64,000 nt of DNA from Christensenellaceae bacterium (GCA_022846035.1 AP025580.1:1488001-1552000); one strand, 5' to 3'. Positions 8,763-18,072 are shown, counted from the first letter of the stretch. Numbers and translations: made by a program. Notes: generated from the letters alone by a model not told the origin.

Positions 8763-9725
8763 TCAGTCTTTTTTCAACCCGTTAATGAGCAGGGCCGCGA
8801 GGATGATTACGCCTTGCACGATACTCTGGTCCCCCGCGCTCATATTAAGCGCCGCGATCAGGCTGAGCATCACGACGATAAACAAGCCTGCCAGAATCGT
8901 TCCCGGTATACTTCCCTTGCCGCCGCTGAAAGCCGCTCCGCCAAGAAGAGCAACCGCGATGGACTGCATCTGGTAATCGACTCCCAGTTCGAGTACGCCC
9001 GTACCGATATACGCTGCGATCTGAAGCCCTGCAAGCGCCGACAGCAGGCCGCACATCATATAGCAAAGAAGTTTGATGTTAACCGGATTGATGCCCGACT
9101 GGTATACCGCTCTTTCGTTTACGCCTGTGGCGACGATATACCGCCCGATCGGAAACAGCTTCAGTACGACGATCACAATCGCCGCAATAATCACCCAGAC
9201 AAACAATGCCATAGGCAACGGGCCGACAAAGCCTACGCCCAGCGTGCGGAATTCATTGGGAATGGAACCGCCCGGAGCGCCCTGACAATAGATCAGCATA
9301 ATGCCCTGCAACAAAATGCTCATACCAAGTGTCACGATAAAGGATGGCATCCTCAGTTTTGCACACATTATGCCGTTCAAAAGGCCGATGAGGATTCCTA
9401 CGCCCACGCAGGCCAGTACGGCAGGTCCGATTTTCGTCGGGTCGTTCTGCATCAGTTGCGCCGCCATAACGTCGATCAGGATAATGACCGCGCCTACCGA
9501 CAGGTCCAACCCGCCGATCAGCAAAACGATGGTCTGTCCGATCCCCGCGATGATAAGCGGGGCCGCCTGCCGCGTGAAATCCAGCAGATGTGCAGGCTGC
9601 ACCGAGTTTGGGGAAACAAACCCCAAGATTATGATTAGTCCGATAAGGCCCCACAGGATAATGGGAATATCCTTAAGCGTACTTTTTTTTGTTTTTTGCA
9701 AAATTGTATCGCTTTTTACGTTCAT
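8763..9725 (-). CDS. Sugar ABC transporter permease (RbsC-like)
   Basis: 320 residues, almost entirely hydrophobic helices, with the family features of CUT2 permeases: GQTIVLLIGGLDLSVGAVI near residue 65-85 and a GGAAFSGGKGSIPGTILAGLF coupling region near 250-270. It forms the membrane channel with the second permease encoded just upstream. Start ATG overlaps the stop of that gene by 4 bp (ATGA), so the two are translationally coupled. The substrate cannot be read from sequence; CUT2 systems import monosaccharides such as ribose, xylose or galactose and some polyols. Confidence 0.88.
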   Translation of the reverse strand: MNVKSDTILQKTKKSTLKDIPIILWGLIGLIIILGFVSPNSVQPAHLLDFTRQAAPLIIAGIGQTIVLLIGGLDLSVGAVIILIDVMAAQLMQNDPTKIGPAVLACVGVGILIGLLNGIMCAKLRMPSFIVTLGMSILLQGIMLIYCQGAPGGSIPNEFRTLGVGFVGPLPMALFVWVIIAAIVIVVLKLFPIGRYIVATGVNERAVYQSGINPVNIKLLCYMMCGLLSALAGLQIAAYIGTGVLELGVDYQMQSIAVALLGGAAFSGGKGSIPGTILAGLFIVVMLSLIAALNMSAGDQSIVQGVIILAALLINGLKKD

Positions 9726-10687
9726 GCTACTTCCCCCACTTCCTTGCCTTTCAGGTCCTTGAGCGAGAAAATCATAACCGTAACCAGCATGATCAGTCCT
9801 TTAAAGACATACTGGTAGTACGAGGATACTCCCGCCATATTGAGGATATTGCTAAGCAGGCACAGGATAAACGTTGCGGCAAACAGGCCCACGATATTTC
9901 CCCTGCCGCCAAACAGGCTGATACCGCCCAAAACGCATACGGTAATGGAATCCATGGCATACATGCTGCCCAGGGTTGCATCTCCGGTTCCTACCCTCGA
10001 GGTCAGGTATATGCCGCCCACTGCGGCCAGCATACTGCACATAACGTGGCAGCTTATCGTTGTTTTTTGTACTGAAATTCCGGAAAGCGCCGCCGTATTC
10101 GGATTGCCGCCCACTGCGTAAACCGCGCGGCCAAAACGCGTCCGCTTGAGTAGCAGCGCAAAGATCACGGCGATCACCGCCCAAAGGATCACGGCATGTG
10201 TAATCACGCCGAACCTTCCATTCAATAAATCCATGAATTCATACGGTACGGACCCTCCGGGAATCGGCCGGATCTTCAGGGCTACGCCGTTAACGATACA
10301 CATCGTCGCCAGCGTCATAATAAACGGCGGGATTTTGAGTTTTGCAACGCCTACGCCGTTGAACAGCCCAACCGCAATCCCCACCGCCAATGCGATGACA
10401 ATATTGATGATCAGTCCGTATGGAGAGGCCGCCATCTCGTAAGAGAGAATCGTCGTCGTCACACTGACTACCGCCCCCGCGGAAAGATCGATGCCCCCCA
10501 GCAGGATTACCATCATTTGGCCGATGGCCACGATACCCAGAGCCGTCGCCTGTTCGATGACATTGCCGATATTTGCGGGATTGAAGAAGCGGTCTGATGC
10601 AAATCCCCCAATCACCAGTACGACGGCAAGGATGATATATACAATGAGCACTTCATCGTTCTTTTTTACAAATTGTTTGATATTCAC
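9722..10687 (-). CDS. Sugar ABC transporter permease (RbsC-like)
   Basis: 321 residues and paralogous to the neighbouring permease. The signature loop GQMMVILLGGIDLSAGAVV lies near 57-75 and GGISLFGGRGNIVGLFAATF near 255-275. Two different permeases imply a heterodimeric channel. It starts with GTG inside the GTGA overlap with the stop of the ATPase gene. Expected location is the cytoplasmic membrane, with about eight to ten helices. Confidence 0.88.
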   Translation of the reverse strand: MNIKQFVKKNDEVLIVYIILAVVLVIGGFASDRFFNPANIGNVIEQATALGIVAIGQMMVILLGGIDLSAGAVVSVTTTILSYEMAASPYGLIINIVIALAVGIAVGLFNGVGVAKLKIPPFIMTLATMCIVNGVALKIRPIPGGSVPYEFMDLLNGRFGVITHAVILWAVIAVIFALLLKRTRFGRAVYAVGGNPNTAALSGISVQKTTISCHVMCSMLAAVGGIYLTSRVGTGDATLGSMYAMDSITVCVLGGISLFGGRGNIVGLFAATFILCLLSNILNMAGVSSYYQYVFKGLIMLVTVMIFSLKDLKGKEVGEVA

Positions 10688-12195
10688 GCCCCTACCCCCG
10701 CTTGTATATTTGTCGCAATCCGCATGATTCCTTCCTCTGTTGCTTCCCTGCCGTCCATTTCACCGTTGATACGGCCGTCGTATACGACAAGAATGCGGTC
10801 GCTGACGTTGATGACTTCCATAAGGTCGCTGGAGACCATAATGATCGATATTTTCTCTTCCCGCGACAATTTCCTCAGCAAGTTGTATATTTCTACTTTG
10901 GCCGCCACATCGATGCCTCTCGTCGGTTCGTGCACAATCAGTATCCGTGGTTTATTTGCCAGGCATTTCGCCAGCAGCACCTTTTGCTGGTTACCGCCGG
11001 ATAGCGTTTTAACCGTCTGGGCGCAGGATGTCGCCTTGATATTGATATTTTTCATATACTGCTGCGTTTCCGCCTGTTCGTAAGAACTTAGAATCATTCC
11101 CCTGCGTTTTAATTTCCTGATAATCGGTAAGGATATGTTGCTGTAAATCGGCAGCCCCAAGCAGAGACCCTCTATCTTGCGGTCGTCTGTCAGGAATGAA
11201 ATCCCTTGCTTCATGGCTGCCTTTGTGGAATTGATTTTAACCGGCTTCCCATCGATACTAACCGTTCCGTCAAGGGCGCGGTGCAGCCCAAATAGTACCC
11301 GTACCAGCTCCCTTTGCCCCTGTCCTTCGAGGCCGGTAATACCAAGAATTTCTCCCTCTTTCAGAGTGAACGTAAAACCGTCCTGTCCCTCTTTGATCCG
11401 CAGCCCGTCCACTGCCAATACCGGCTGCGTAAACGTCATGCCGTCGCGCTCAGGAAAGATATTCCCCATTTGGCGGCCCACCATCATATTGACGACTTCT
11501 TCCTTAGTCGTGTCTTCCACGCGGGTCGTTCCCATGGTCGCGCCGTCCTTTAAGACGGTCACGCGGTCGGAAATTTCAAACACCTCGTTTAACCTGTGTG
11601 AAATATAGATAATGGTTTTGCCCTCAGCTTTTAGCTTGCGCGTCATCTTGAACAGCGCCTCCACCTCTACCAATGTCAGCGCCGCCGTCGGCTCGTCCAT
11701 AATGATAATCTGCGTTTCCAGATTGATGGCTTTCATAATTTCGAGCATCTGCTGTTGGGCGACCGTCAGGTCCTTTACACGCATATCCGGATCCAGTTCC
11801 ACTTCCATTTTTTCCGCAAGCTCTTTTGTTTGTTTGCGCATTTGCGCAATGTCTGTAAGACCATTTTTTTGAGTCAGCAGTCTTCCCAAGAACATATTTT
11901 CATACACCGTGAGGTATGGAACGAGATTGAATTCCTGATGAATAATGCTAACTCCCGCTTCCTGCGCCTGCAGGGTGGTATCAAAATCCATTTTTTCTCC
12001 ATTGATGTAAAATTCACCCGATGTTTGCTTATGGACTCCGGATATGATTTTCATAAGCGTTGATTTACCAGCGCCGTTTTCGCCCACCAGCGTATGTATT
12101 TCACCTGCCACGCAGGAAAAATTTACGTTTTCCAGAACCTTGTTGTCATAAAAGGATTTGCAGATGTTTTTTGTTTCCAGAACAACTTTTTCCAA
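10684..12195 (-). CDS. Sugar ABC transporter ATP-binding protein (RbsA/MglA-like)
   Basis: 503 residues with two nucleotide-binding domains, as in RbsA, MglA and AraG. The first has Walker A GENGAGKST and Walker B IIIMDEPTAAL. The second has the ABC signature LSGGNQQ and a Walker B that reads ILIVHEPTRGID, where the usual Asp before the catalytic Glu is His. The start codon is TTG (12193-12195), preceded by a GGGGG ribosome site at 7 nt; no better ATG lies nearby. The gene follows the binding-protein gene after a 102-bp spacer with a stem-loop and two 12-bp direct repeats, and overlaps the next permease by 4 bp. Confidence 0.9.
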   Translation of the reverse strand: MEKVVLETKNICKSFYDNKVLENVNFSCVAGEIHTLVGENGAGKSTLMKIISGVHKQTSGEFYINGEKMDFDTTLQAQEAGVSIIHQEFNLVPYLTVYENMFLGRLLTQKNGLTDIAQMRKQTKELAEKMEVELDPDMRVKDLTVAQQQMLEIMKAINLETQIIIMDEPTAALTLVEVEALFKMTRKLKAEGKTIIYISHRLNEVFEISDRVTVLKDGATMGTTRVEDTTKEEVVNMMVGRQMGNIFPERDGMTFTQPVLAVDGLRIKEGQDGFTFTLKEGEILGITGLEGQGQRELVRVLFGLHRALDGTVSIDGKPVKINSTKAAMKQGISFLTDDRKIEGLCLGLPIYSNISLPIIRKLKRRGMILSSYEQAETQQYMKNINIKATSCAQTVKTLSGGNQQKVLLAKCLANKPRILIVHEPTRGIDVAAKVEIYNLLRKLSREEKISIIMVSSDLMEVINVSDRILVVYDGRINGEMDGREATEEGIMRIATNIQAGVGA

Positions 12196-12216
12196 AAAAA
12201 TTCCCCCTTTTTGAAA

Positions 12217-12244
12217 GGAGTAACCAATTTGACTCAGTTACTCC
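12217..12244 (-). promoter_or_regulatory. Intercistronic stem-loop between binding-protein and ATPase genes
   Basis: GGAGTAAC (12217-12224) and GTTACTCC (12237-12244) form an 8-bp perfect inverted repeat with a 12-nt loop. On the transcript it lies between the binding-protein stop and the ATPase TTG start and is followed by only a short broken T run. Such hairpins commonly protect the abundant binding-protein message 3' end or partially attenuate the downstream transporter genes. The role here is inference. Confidence 0.55.
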
Positions 12245-12258
12245 CTCCAATGGCTATA

Positions 12259-12296
12259 TCAGTTGGTATGCTGATTACTATTTTTCAGTTGGTATG
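12259..12296 (+). repeat. Two 12-bp direct repeats TCAGTTGGTATG
   Basis: TCAGTTGGTATG occurs at 12259-12270 and again at 12285-12296, 26 bp apart start to start, just after the stop of the binding-protein gene. Eleven of the bases recur in inverse orientation at 17746-17756 in the leader of the sensor operon. The spacing resembles tandem half-sites of AraC-type regulators, but no binding is demonstrated. Confidence 0.6.
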
Positions 12297-12297
12297 T

Positions 12298-13461
12298 TTA
12301 TTTTTCCAGATAGAGTTCATCTGCCTTTTCCTTGGACAGTTTGGAACTGCACCAGTAAGCGTCGGAGTATTCCGGTTTTACATATTCCGCCAGATTATCG
12401 TTGGTGATAACCGGTACTGCAATATAGTTGTCTTTTAAGACCGGTTTTCCCGCCAGTGCGTCCAGCGCCGTTTCAAGCGCTACAACGCTTTCCCATGTGG
12501 GATCGCTGGTGGCGATACTGGTAAAGCCAGTAGGCAGCAGATCGTTCCACATTTTCAGGTAACCGTTATTGTCTTCGCCTGTGATCGGTACGAGATCGCG
12601 GCCTGCCGCCTGGAAAGCTTCGATTACGCCCTGGGACATTGCGCCGCCCTGGGACCATACCGCGTCGATGTCCGGATACGCCGCAAGCGCCTGCTCCGCA
12701 CTCTGTTTTCCTTTGTCGTACGCCCAGTCCGCGTAATAGGTTGCAAGGATATTGACGTTCTCGCCGCCGTCAGGCAGTTCTTCCAGCGCCTTTTTCAATC
12801 CCTCTTCGCGCAGCGTGCTGGTCGAGTTTCCTGCAATACCGTTGAGCACAATGATATTTCCTTCGCCGCCGATTTCATTGAGCAGCCATTTCGCGGTAAT
12901 ATAACCGAAGTCTACGTTGTTGGAGCCTACATAACCGGTATAAGCGTCAGGATCGTCCACCTCTGCGTTGATCATAAATACAGGGATTCCCTGTTGGATC
13001 GCCTGCCTTGTCACAGAGTTGGTCGCCGTTGTGGATCCCGGCGCGACGAGCAATGCGTCAATCCCTTTTGCAATCAGGTCCTGAATATCCGAAACCTGTT
13101 TGGATGTGTCGCCGCCGGCATCTGTTGTATATAATGTCACGCCATGTTCTTCTGCGGCAGCCTCCAGTTCATTATGCATTTGCGCGCGCCACGTATTGAC
13201 TACCTGGATGTCGGAAAAGCCGATGGTGTACGGGCCATCCTTTTTGAAAGCCTGTGTATCTACCATGTCTTCGCCCACTGCTTCCGCGGACGCCTCTCCG
13301 GTTTCCGCAGACGCGCTTTCTGCGGCTGCCGTTTGCGTTGCCGGCGTGGTCTGCTCCGCAGATGTGCTTTCGCTTGGCGTTTCCGGAGCCGCGCTGCAAG
13401 CTGCGAGTGCAAATACCATGAGCGCCGCCAGAACCAATGCTAACAATTTACCTTTTTTCAT
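12298..13461 (-). CDS. Sugar ABC transporter substrate-binding lipoprotein
   Basis: 387 residues from the ATG at 13461, which has AAGGGGG 7 nt upstream; an upstream in-frame start is possible but lacks a site. The N-terminus MKKGKLLALVLAALMVFALA ends in a lipobox ALAAC, so the mature protein is tethered outside the membrane through that Cys. A Thr/Ser/Glu/Ala-rich linker of about 45 residues follows. The Peripla_BP_4 domain (ribose/galactose-binding type) begins near YTIGFSDIQVVNTWRAQ and contains the paired-lobe signatures LIAKGIDALLVAPGS and AYPDIDAVWSQGGAMSQGV. It delivers substrate to the two downstream permeases and ATPase. Confidence 0.9.
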   Translation of the reverse strand: MKKGKLLALVLAALMVFALAACSAAPETPSESTSAEQTTPATQTAAAESASAETGEASAEAVGEDMVDTQAFKKDGPYTIGFSDIQVVNTWRAQMHNELEAAAEEHGVTLYTTDAGGDTSKQVSDIQDLIAKGIDALLVAPGSTTATNSVTRQAIQQGIPVFMINAEVDDPDAYTGYVGSNNVDFGYITAKWLLNEIGGEGNIIVLNGIAGNSTSTLREEGLKKALEELPDGGENVNILATYYADWAYDKGKQSAEQALAAYPDIDAVWSQGGAMSQGVIEAFQAAGRDLVPITGEDNNGYLKMWNDLLPTGFTSIATSDPTWESVVALETALDALAGKPVLKDNYIAVPVITNDNLAEYVKPEYSDAYWCSSKLSKEKADELYLEK

Positions 13462-13506
13462 GTCGTTCCCCCTTAAAATAAAAAGATTACTCATTCGAGT
13501 AACCCC

Positions 13507-13542
13507 ATTATAAATTTACTGGCCATGAAATACATAGCCAGT
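13507..13542 (-). promoter_or_regulatory. Probable regulated promoter of the sugar operon
   Basis: A consensus -10 TATAAT (minus strand, 13507-13512) lies 45 nt before the binding-protein ATG, but no -35 match is present at 16-18 bp. Instead a perfect inverted repeat ACTGGC (13518-13523) / GCCAGT (13537-13542) covers the -35 region. A good -10 with no -35 is typical of promoters needing an activator, here presumably the adjacent YesN-type regulator. Confidence 0.5.
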
Positions 13543-13636
13543 ATCTTATCATAATATTTCGTATATTCCTGCATATCTATGACGTAAAAGGTATGTTTTT
13601 TTATCGGAAAATAACATAAATGTCCGCCGATCCCTT

Positions 13637-15238
13637 TCATGCCTGAGGATCTTCGCTTGCTTGCGCCTGTTCTTTGCACGCCTTACGGTACGCGCCCGGC
13701 GTCATCCCCGTATACTTTTTAAATACATAACAGAAGTAATGCGGTTCGCTGTAACCGATCCGGAATGTAATATCATTTAAATTGAGATTCGTATCGCAAA
13801 GCAGTTGCTTGCTCTTCTCCACCCTGTAGCGTATCAGGTATTCAATAAAAGTAACGCCCATCTGCTGCGAAAATACGGTACTGAAATGATTGGGGCTGAA
13901 GCCGACCGCGCTCGCTACCGTATGCAGCGACAGCCCCTCGTCAGAATAATGTTCCTTGATATATTGCCGGGCAATTTTGATTTCTTCACTGTAAGGAATT
14001 TGTTTTTGTTCTTCCCGATAGCGGATCACATCCGTAAGGAAACTCCTCGCGTACTCGCATGTTTTTTCATAAGACACCGCATACTCGAACAATTGCGCGT
14101 TGTTCATTTTTTCCTGCAGGCGCTTGCCGCCTTCGTCTGCGCCCATTTCTTTTAATAAACGGATGGATGTCACAATCAGGTCCACAAACAGATAATAACG
14201 GTACAGGACGCTTGCATTCTCCTCTTCTCTGGTCACAATAAACTGATTTTCCACCAGTTTGTCTACGTCTGCCAGTTCCGCATGACGTAATTTTTCCGCA
14301 AGCGGCGCGGATTCGGAAATATCGATCGGCAGGACGGCATTTTCTTCTTCTGCCAGGATCCTGATCAGGTGATTTTCAGGGTTTTCATCGCCATAGTCCC
14401 TCATATTTCTGATCTTATGGAACGATTTCGCCACATCGCTGATTCGTTCCACCGCCGTTCCAATATCCGCGGAAAGTTCTGCCCCTAAAATCCGTTCCGC
14501 TTCATGCTTGAGCATTTGTACCGCCTCACAGGCGCTTTCCATGGTTTTCTCCGCAGAATTTCCCTTTACCAGCAGCATATAACTGTCCGCGTAACGAAAA
14601 CCGCAAATTTCTTTCCTGTCTTCGATCAGCCTCGCAAAAAATGTCCGCAGTTTTTCCAGGTCCATCTTCTGGTCGGCGGAGATATAGCACAGCACATAAT
14701 CCTGGGCAATGATGTCGATCCCCAGTTCTTCTGCTTTCCGGTATATTTCAGAGGAATCGATCGTGCCGTTTACCAGCTCGTTAAAAAAGAAATCCAATAT
14801 CGTATTACGGTTTTTTTCTTCTCTTTTGCGGCGTGAAAGCGTTTCCAGCACCTCTTTTCGTTCCGCTTCAATACGCGTTACAATCTTGGACAGGCTTTCC
14901 CTGAGCTCCTCTGCCAAAACCGGTTTTAAGACATAACTGTCCACCCCGATTTCAATTGCCTTTTGTGCATAGCTGAATTCGTCATATCCGCTCAGAATCA
15001 GGATATGCATCCACGGCATGGTTTTCTTTAAAATCGAAGCAAGTTTAAGGCCGTCTACAAACGGCATACAGATGTCCGTTATCAGAATATCCGGCCTCAT
15101 TTCCTGGATCATAGGCAGAGCCAGCTCACCGTCGGCCGCTTCCCCACATACAGAGTAAGTTTCCCCCTCGCTTTCCAGCATCTCGCGGATACCCTCGCGA
15201 ATCGTATCCTCATCATCAGCAATAAATACCCGATACAT
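13637..15238 (-). CDS. AraC-family response regulator (YesN-like)
   Basis: 533 residues. The N-terminal receiver domain (1 to about 120) has the acidic pair in ADDED, the phosphoacceptor Asp in DILITDICMP and the Lys in VLKPV. A long middle region follows. The C-terminal about 100 residues are two AraC-type helix-turn-helix motifs (ASAVGFSPNHFSTVFSQQMG and RIGYSEPHYFCYVFKKYTGM). Phosphorylated by the neighbouring kinase, it should activate the transporter operon. It starts 2 bp after the kinase stop, with AAGGAGAT as ribosome site. YesN regulators paired with YesM kinases control carbohydrate uptake in Bacillota. Confidence 0.9.
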   Translation of the reverse strand: MYRVFIADDEDTIREGIREMLESEGETYSVCGEAADGELALPMIQEMRPDILITDICMPFVDGLKLASILKKTMPWMHILILSGYDEFSYAQKAIEIGVDSYVLKPVLAEELRESLSKIVTRIEAERKEVLETLSRRKREEKNRNTILDFFFNELVNGTIDSSEIYRKAEELGIDIIAQDYVLCYISADQKMDLEKLRTFFARLIEDRKEICGFRYADSYMLLVKGNSAEKTMESACEAVQMLKHEAERILGAELSADIGTAVERISDVAKSFHKIRNMRDYGDENPENHLIRILAEEENAVLPIDISESAPLAEKLRHAELADVDKLVENQFIVTREEENASVLYRYYLFVDLIVTSIRLLKEMGADEGGKRLQEKMNNAQLFEYAVSYEKTCEYARSFLTDVIRYREEQKQIPYSEEIKIARQYIKEHYSDEGLSLHTVASAVGFSPNHFSTVFSQQMGVTFIEYLIRYRVEKSKQLLCDTNLNLNDITFRIGYSEPHYFCYVFKKYTGMTPGAYRKACKEQAQASEDPQA

Positions 15239-15240
15239 AT

Positions 15241-16665
15241 TTATATCTCCTTATACGGTATCGTAAATCGAACCGTGGTCCCCACGTTATATGCGCTTTC
15301 AATCGAGAGCCCGTCATTTTCATAATAAAGAGAGATTCTTTTATTGACGTTGTATAGTCCATAGGTGCTGTCACGCAATCCCACGTCGTTTTTCATAGAA
15401 GTAAGCACTTTCTTAAAGCGTTCTTCCGTCATGCCGATTCCGTTGTCGCTGACGGAAAACGTCATTGTGCGGTCCTGGTTTTTTACGCCCCTGACCTCGA
15501 TTTTTCCCGCGCCTCGTTTTTGTTTCACGCCGTGGTAGAGCGCGTTTTCCACCAAAGGCTGCAACAATAATTTCAAAATCCCGTATCCATAAAGCTGCGG
15601 GTCAATATCGACTACGTATTTGATTTTGCCCCGATAACGGAACTGCTGGATTTTCAGATAGCTTTCCACATGCCCTATTTCCTGTTCCACCGTAATCCAG
15701 TCGTTTCCTTTACTCAGTGAAATTCGCAGGAATTTGGTCAGCGCCATGGTAATACCGATCACATCCTCTGTTTTTTTCTTTTGCGCCATCCACACGATGG
15801 TGTCCAGCGTATTATAAATAAAATGCGGCGTAATCTGCTCCTGCAGGGTGCGCAGCTCTGCTTTGCGCAGGTTTTTTTGATCCTGTACGCGGCTGTCGAT
15901 CAGTTCTTCCAGCTTATGCGCCATGGAATTCAGGCTTTGCGTCAATACGTCAAGTTCTTCGAGCGCAGAAGCGGGAGAACGCGCGGACAATTCCCCCTTG
16001 GCCAGCCGAACCGACATTTTTTCCAGACGGGCGATCGGTTGTTGTATGGAATCGCGCGCGCTTTGATAACAGCGTATGGCAAACCAGATCACCAGCCCCA
16101 TCAAAACGCCTGTCAGTAAAATATTGAGGGTCGTAATATTCAGGATATTTGAATTGATGACGGATATTTCATCGATTTCCGCGTATATGTATTCTATCAT
16201 TACATCCTTAAGGGACGAGGAAACCCTGCGGATTTCGCGCAGTAACTGTTCGTTGCTGGAAACCGCCACATTACGGCGGATTTGCACGCCCAGTTCATCG
16301 CAGTAAGAACGAATGCTGTCCAGCATCTCCATCGCGCCCACAATATACCTCTGGTTGTCGTTATGAATATTCCCTTTAAGCTGCTTTAAAATATCCTGCG
16401 CGCTGTCCAGAAGCTCATATTGTTTCCCGTCTCCGAAATCCTTTTTCCCTGCGACAATATCCCAGATTTCCTTTTCAAGCTGCCTGTCGGTCACCTCGAT
16501 CACCTCGCTGGCCCGCCGCACATAACCAATCATATCGCTGTAACGCTGGTTCATCGCTGGAATAAATATACTGAGTACGATCGTCGGTACAGCCATCATG
16601 ATAATGATGAGGATATAAGACGTTTTCAGATACCGGCTGATACTTGCTTTTTCCTTGTTCATCAT
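15241..16665 (-). CDS. Sensor histidine kinase (YesM/LytS type)
   Basis: 474 residues. A first membrane helix (about 15-32) and a second (about 178-196) bracket an extracellular helical domain. A HAMP-like linker follows (RLEKMSVRLAKGELSAR). The His_kinase domain has the phosphoacceptor in EQITPHFIYNTLDTI and an HATPase region with LLLQPLVENALYHGV and VSDNGIGMT. It overlaps the sensor binding-protein gene by 4 bp (ATGA) and probably receives the ligand signal from that protein, as in the XylFII-LytS-YesN xylose systems known from Clostridium. Confidence 0.9.
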   Translation of the reverse strand: MMNKEKASISRYLKTSYILIIIMMAVPTIVLSIFIPAMNQRYSDMIGYVRRASEVIEVTDRQLEKEIWDIVAGKKDFGDGKQYELLDSAQDILKQLKGNIHNDNQRYIVGAMEMLDSIRSYCDELGVQIRRNVAVSSNEQLLREIRRVSSSLKDVMIEYIYAEIDEISVINSNILNITTLNILLTGVLMGLVIWFAIRCYQSARDSIQQPIARLEKMSVRLAKGELSARSPASALEELDVLTQSLNSMAHKLEELIDSRVQDQKNLRKAELRTLQEQITPHFIYNTLDTIVWMAQKKKTEDVIGITMALTKFLRISLSKGNDWITVEQEIGHVESYLKIQQFRYRGKIKYVVDIDPQLYGYGILKLLLQPLVENALYHGVKQKRGAGKIEVRGVKNQDRTMTFSVSDNGIGMTEERFKKVLTSMKNDVGLRDSTYGLYNVNKRISLYYENDGLSIESAYNVGTTVRFTIPYKEI

Positions 16666-17630
16666 TTCGCCTCGCTGAGCATCAGGGAACTGTTCAGATA
16701 GGTCGTATCCGAAACCATGCCACCGTTTTTAAGCTCCATGGCGGTTTCCACTACCTTTTTCCCCATGCCTTCCAGGTCGCATTCGGCCATGTAGGATATT
16801 TTCCCCGCATCGAACATCTCCTGTGCGTCGGCTCCGCCGCCAAACGTAACGATCTGCACGTCAATCCCGGGTCTGAGGCCGTTTTTCTCCAGGGCGTCGA
16901 TCACGCCTAAGGCCATGCCGTCATTGTGCGTGATAACAACGTCCATTTCATATTCATTGCGCAGCAGGCCGTTCACCATTTCCTTGGCGCGCGACCGCAT
17001 GTAATCCGCATTCGCACTATAGTTTATTTTGTATCCGGCGCTGTTTTCCAGCGCCGTACGTATCCCTTCCGAAATTTCCTCCGATACCGTCGAGCCTATC
17101 GCGCCCCGCAGCTCAAGGATTTTCAGCTCCGATTTATCGACGTCATGCTCCCTCGCCGTTTCTAAAAACGCATCCGTTACCGCCGCGCCAATACTCTTAT
17201 AGTCATAGGTGACACAGGTTATCATGCCGTCCACCTCCGTATTCACCTTTTCGTTGACCGTAATAATGGGAATTTGGGCGTCCGCCGCTTCCTTAAGCAC
17301 ATAGTCCCAGCCGTTGTTCATGACCGGAGAAAAAACAATCACATCAACGCCGTATACGATGAACGAGCGGATCGCGTTGATTTGTGCGGATTGCGTCCTG
17401 TCCGTCTCGATCGTCATTACATTAATGCCGGCGGCACTCGCGGACTGCTTGATTTGCGTTATCATCTCCATTCTCCAGCTATCTTCAGAATCCGTTTCAA
17501 TGAGGCCGATACTGATACTTTCCCTTGGTTGAAATTTTTCTTTCGGCAGCATGGAAAGCGAGACCAGGATGATACAGACAACCGTTGCCACAATAGCTAT
17601 AATTAGAAATCTGAACTTGGAAATCAACAT
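16662..17630 (-). CDS. Membrane-anchored sugar-binding sensor protein
   Basis: 322 residues. One N-terminal hydrophobic helix (about 8-28, FLIIAIVATVVCIILVSLSM) has no lipobox and no clear cleavage site, so it probably stays as an anchor. The rest is a Peripla_BP_4 domain, with ISIGLIETDSEDSWRMEM, FIVYGVDVIVFSPVMNNG and VVITHNDGMALGVIDAL marking the two lobes. It is encoded first in an operon with the kinase and regulator, not with the transporter, which marks it as a co-sensor. Ribosome site GAAAGGAT precedes the ATG at 17630. Confidence 0.85.
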   Translation of the reverse strand: MLISKFRFLIIAIVATVVCIILVSLSMLPKEKFQPRESISIGLIETDSEDSWRMEMITQIKQSASAAGINVMTIETDRTQSAQINAIRSFIVYGVDVIVFSPVMNNGWDYVLKEAADAQIPIITVNEKVNTEVDGMITCVTYDYKSIGAAVTDAFLETAREHDVDKSELKILELRGAIGSTVSEEISEGIRTALENSAGYKINYSANADYMRSRAKEMVNGLLRNEYEMDVVITHNDGMALGVIDALEKNGLRPGIDVQIVTFGGGADAQEMFDAGKISYMAECDLEGMGKKVVETAMELKNGGMVSDTTYLNSSLMLSEAK

Positions 17631-17745
17631 ATATGTATCCTTTCAGAGGCATGGCCAAAGACGGCCAAAATCGCAGGCTGAAAAATAAGTCGCCAAAAAA
17701 CGACCGAACAATGTGTTAGGTTTAAAACTGAAAATATAGAATTTA

Positions 17746-17756
17746 ATACCAACTGA
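17746..17756 (-). promoter_or_regulatory. Copy of the TCAGTTGGTAT motif in the sensor-operon leader
   Basis: Minus-strand TCAGTTGGTAT is identical to 11 bases of the direct repeats at 12259 and 12285. It sits about 35-40 nt downstream of the predicted transcription start. A partial second copy (TTCAGTTTTAAA) lies 25 bp further along the leader. It may be an autoregulatory site. Confidence 0.45.
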
Positions 17757-17794
17757 ATTGTATATTTTCGGGTAAACACGAAAATCTATTAAGA

Positions 17795-17823
17795 ATTGTA
17801 TAAAATAACCGATTGCTTGTCAA
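17795..17823 (-). promoter_or_regulatory. Promoter of the sensor-kinase-regulator operon
   Basis: On the minus strand TTGACA (17818-17823), a 17-bp spacer and TACAAT (17795-17800) form a near-consensus sigma-A promoter. The predicted start is about 17788, giving a leader of roughly 158 nt before the sensor ATG. The 266 bp between the sensor gene and tRNA-Val hold this promoter, the repeated motif and the tRNA terminator. Confidence 0.75.
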
Positions 17824-17865
17824 TGCCTTTCGGTGCAAATTAATCTATACGCTTTTCAGGCGAAT

Positions 17866-17894
17866 ACAAAAAAGCCTGCAAATGCAGGCTTTTT
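17866..17894 (-). terminator. Intrinsic terminator after tRNA-Val
   Basis: AGCCTGC (17873-17879) and GCAGGCT (17884-17890) form a 7-bp stem with a 4-nt loop. Runs of A on the left and T on the right make it usable in both directions. It ends 2 nt downstream of the tRNA CCA. Confidence 0.85.
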
Positions 17895-17896
17895 GA

Positions 17897-17973
17897 TGGT
17901 GGGACTAGCTGGACTCGAACCAGTGACCCCCTCGATGTCAACGAGATACTCTAACCATCTGAGCTATAGTCCC
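17897..17973 (-). tRNA. tRNA-Val (GAC)
   Basis: 77 nt including an encoded CCA (17897-17899). Acceptor GGGACTA pairs with TAGTCCC. The D arm is GCTC...GAGT. The anticodon loop TTGACAT gives anticodon GAC, reading GUC. The T arm carries GGTTCGAGTCC. The outermost T-stem pair (49-65) is an A-C mismatch and pair 27-43 is T-G, but the fold is otherwise complete. Confidence 0.93.
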
Positions 17974-18037
17974 ATATTCCAATATGTAACAGTAAATCCT
18001 TACTTTTATAAACCTCGTACAAACCCGAACTCTTATT

Positions 18038-18065
18038 ATTATACTGATTTCCTTAAAAAAGACAA
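18038..18065 (-). promoter_or_regulatory. Possible promoter for tRNA-Val
   Basis: Minus-strand TTGTCT (18060-18065), 16-bp spacer, TATAAT (18038-18043). The predicted start lies about 60 nt upstream of the mature tRNA 5' end. The -35 matches only partly. Confidence 0.45.
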
Positions 18066-18072
18066 TACTTTC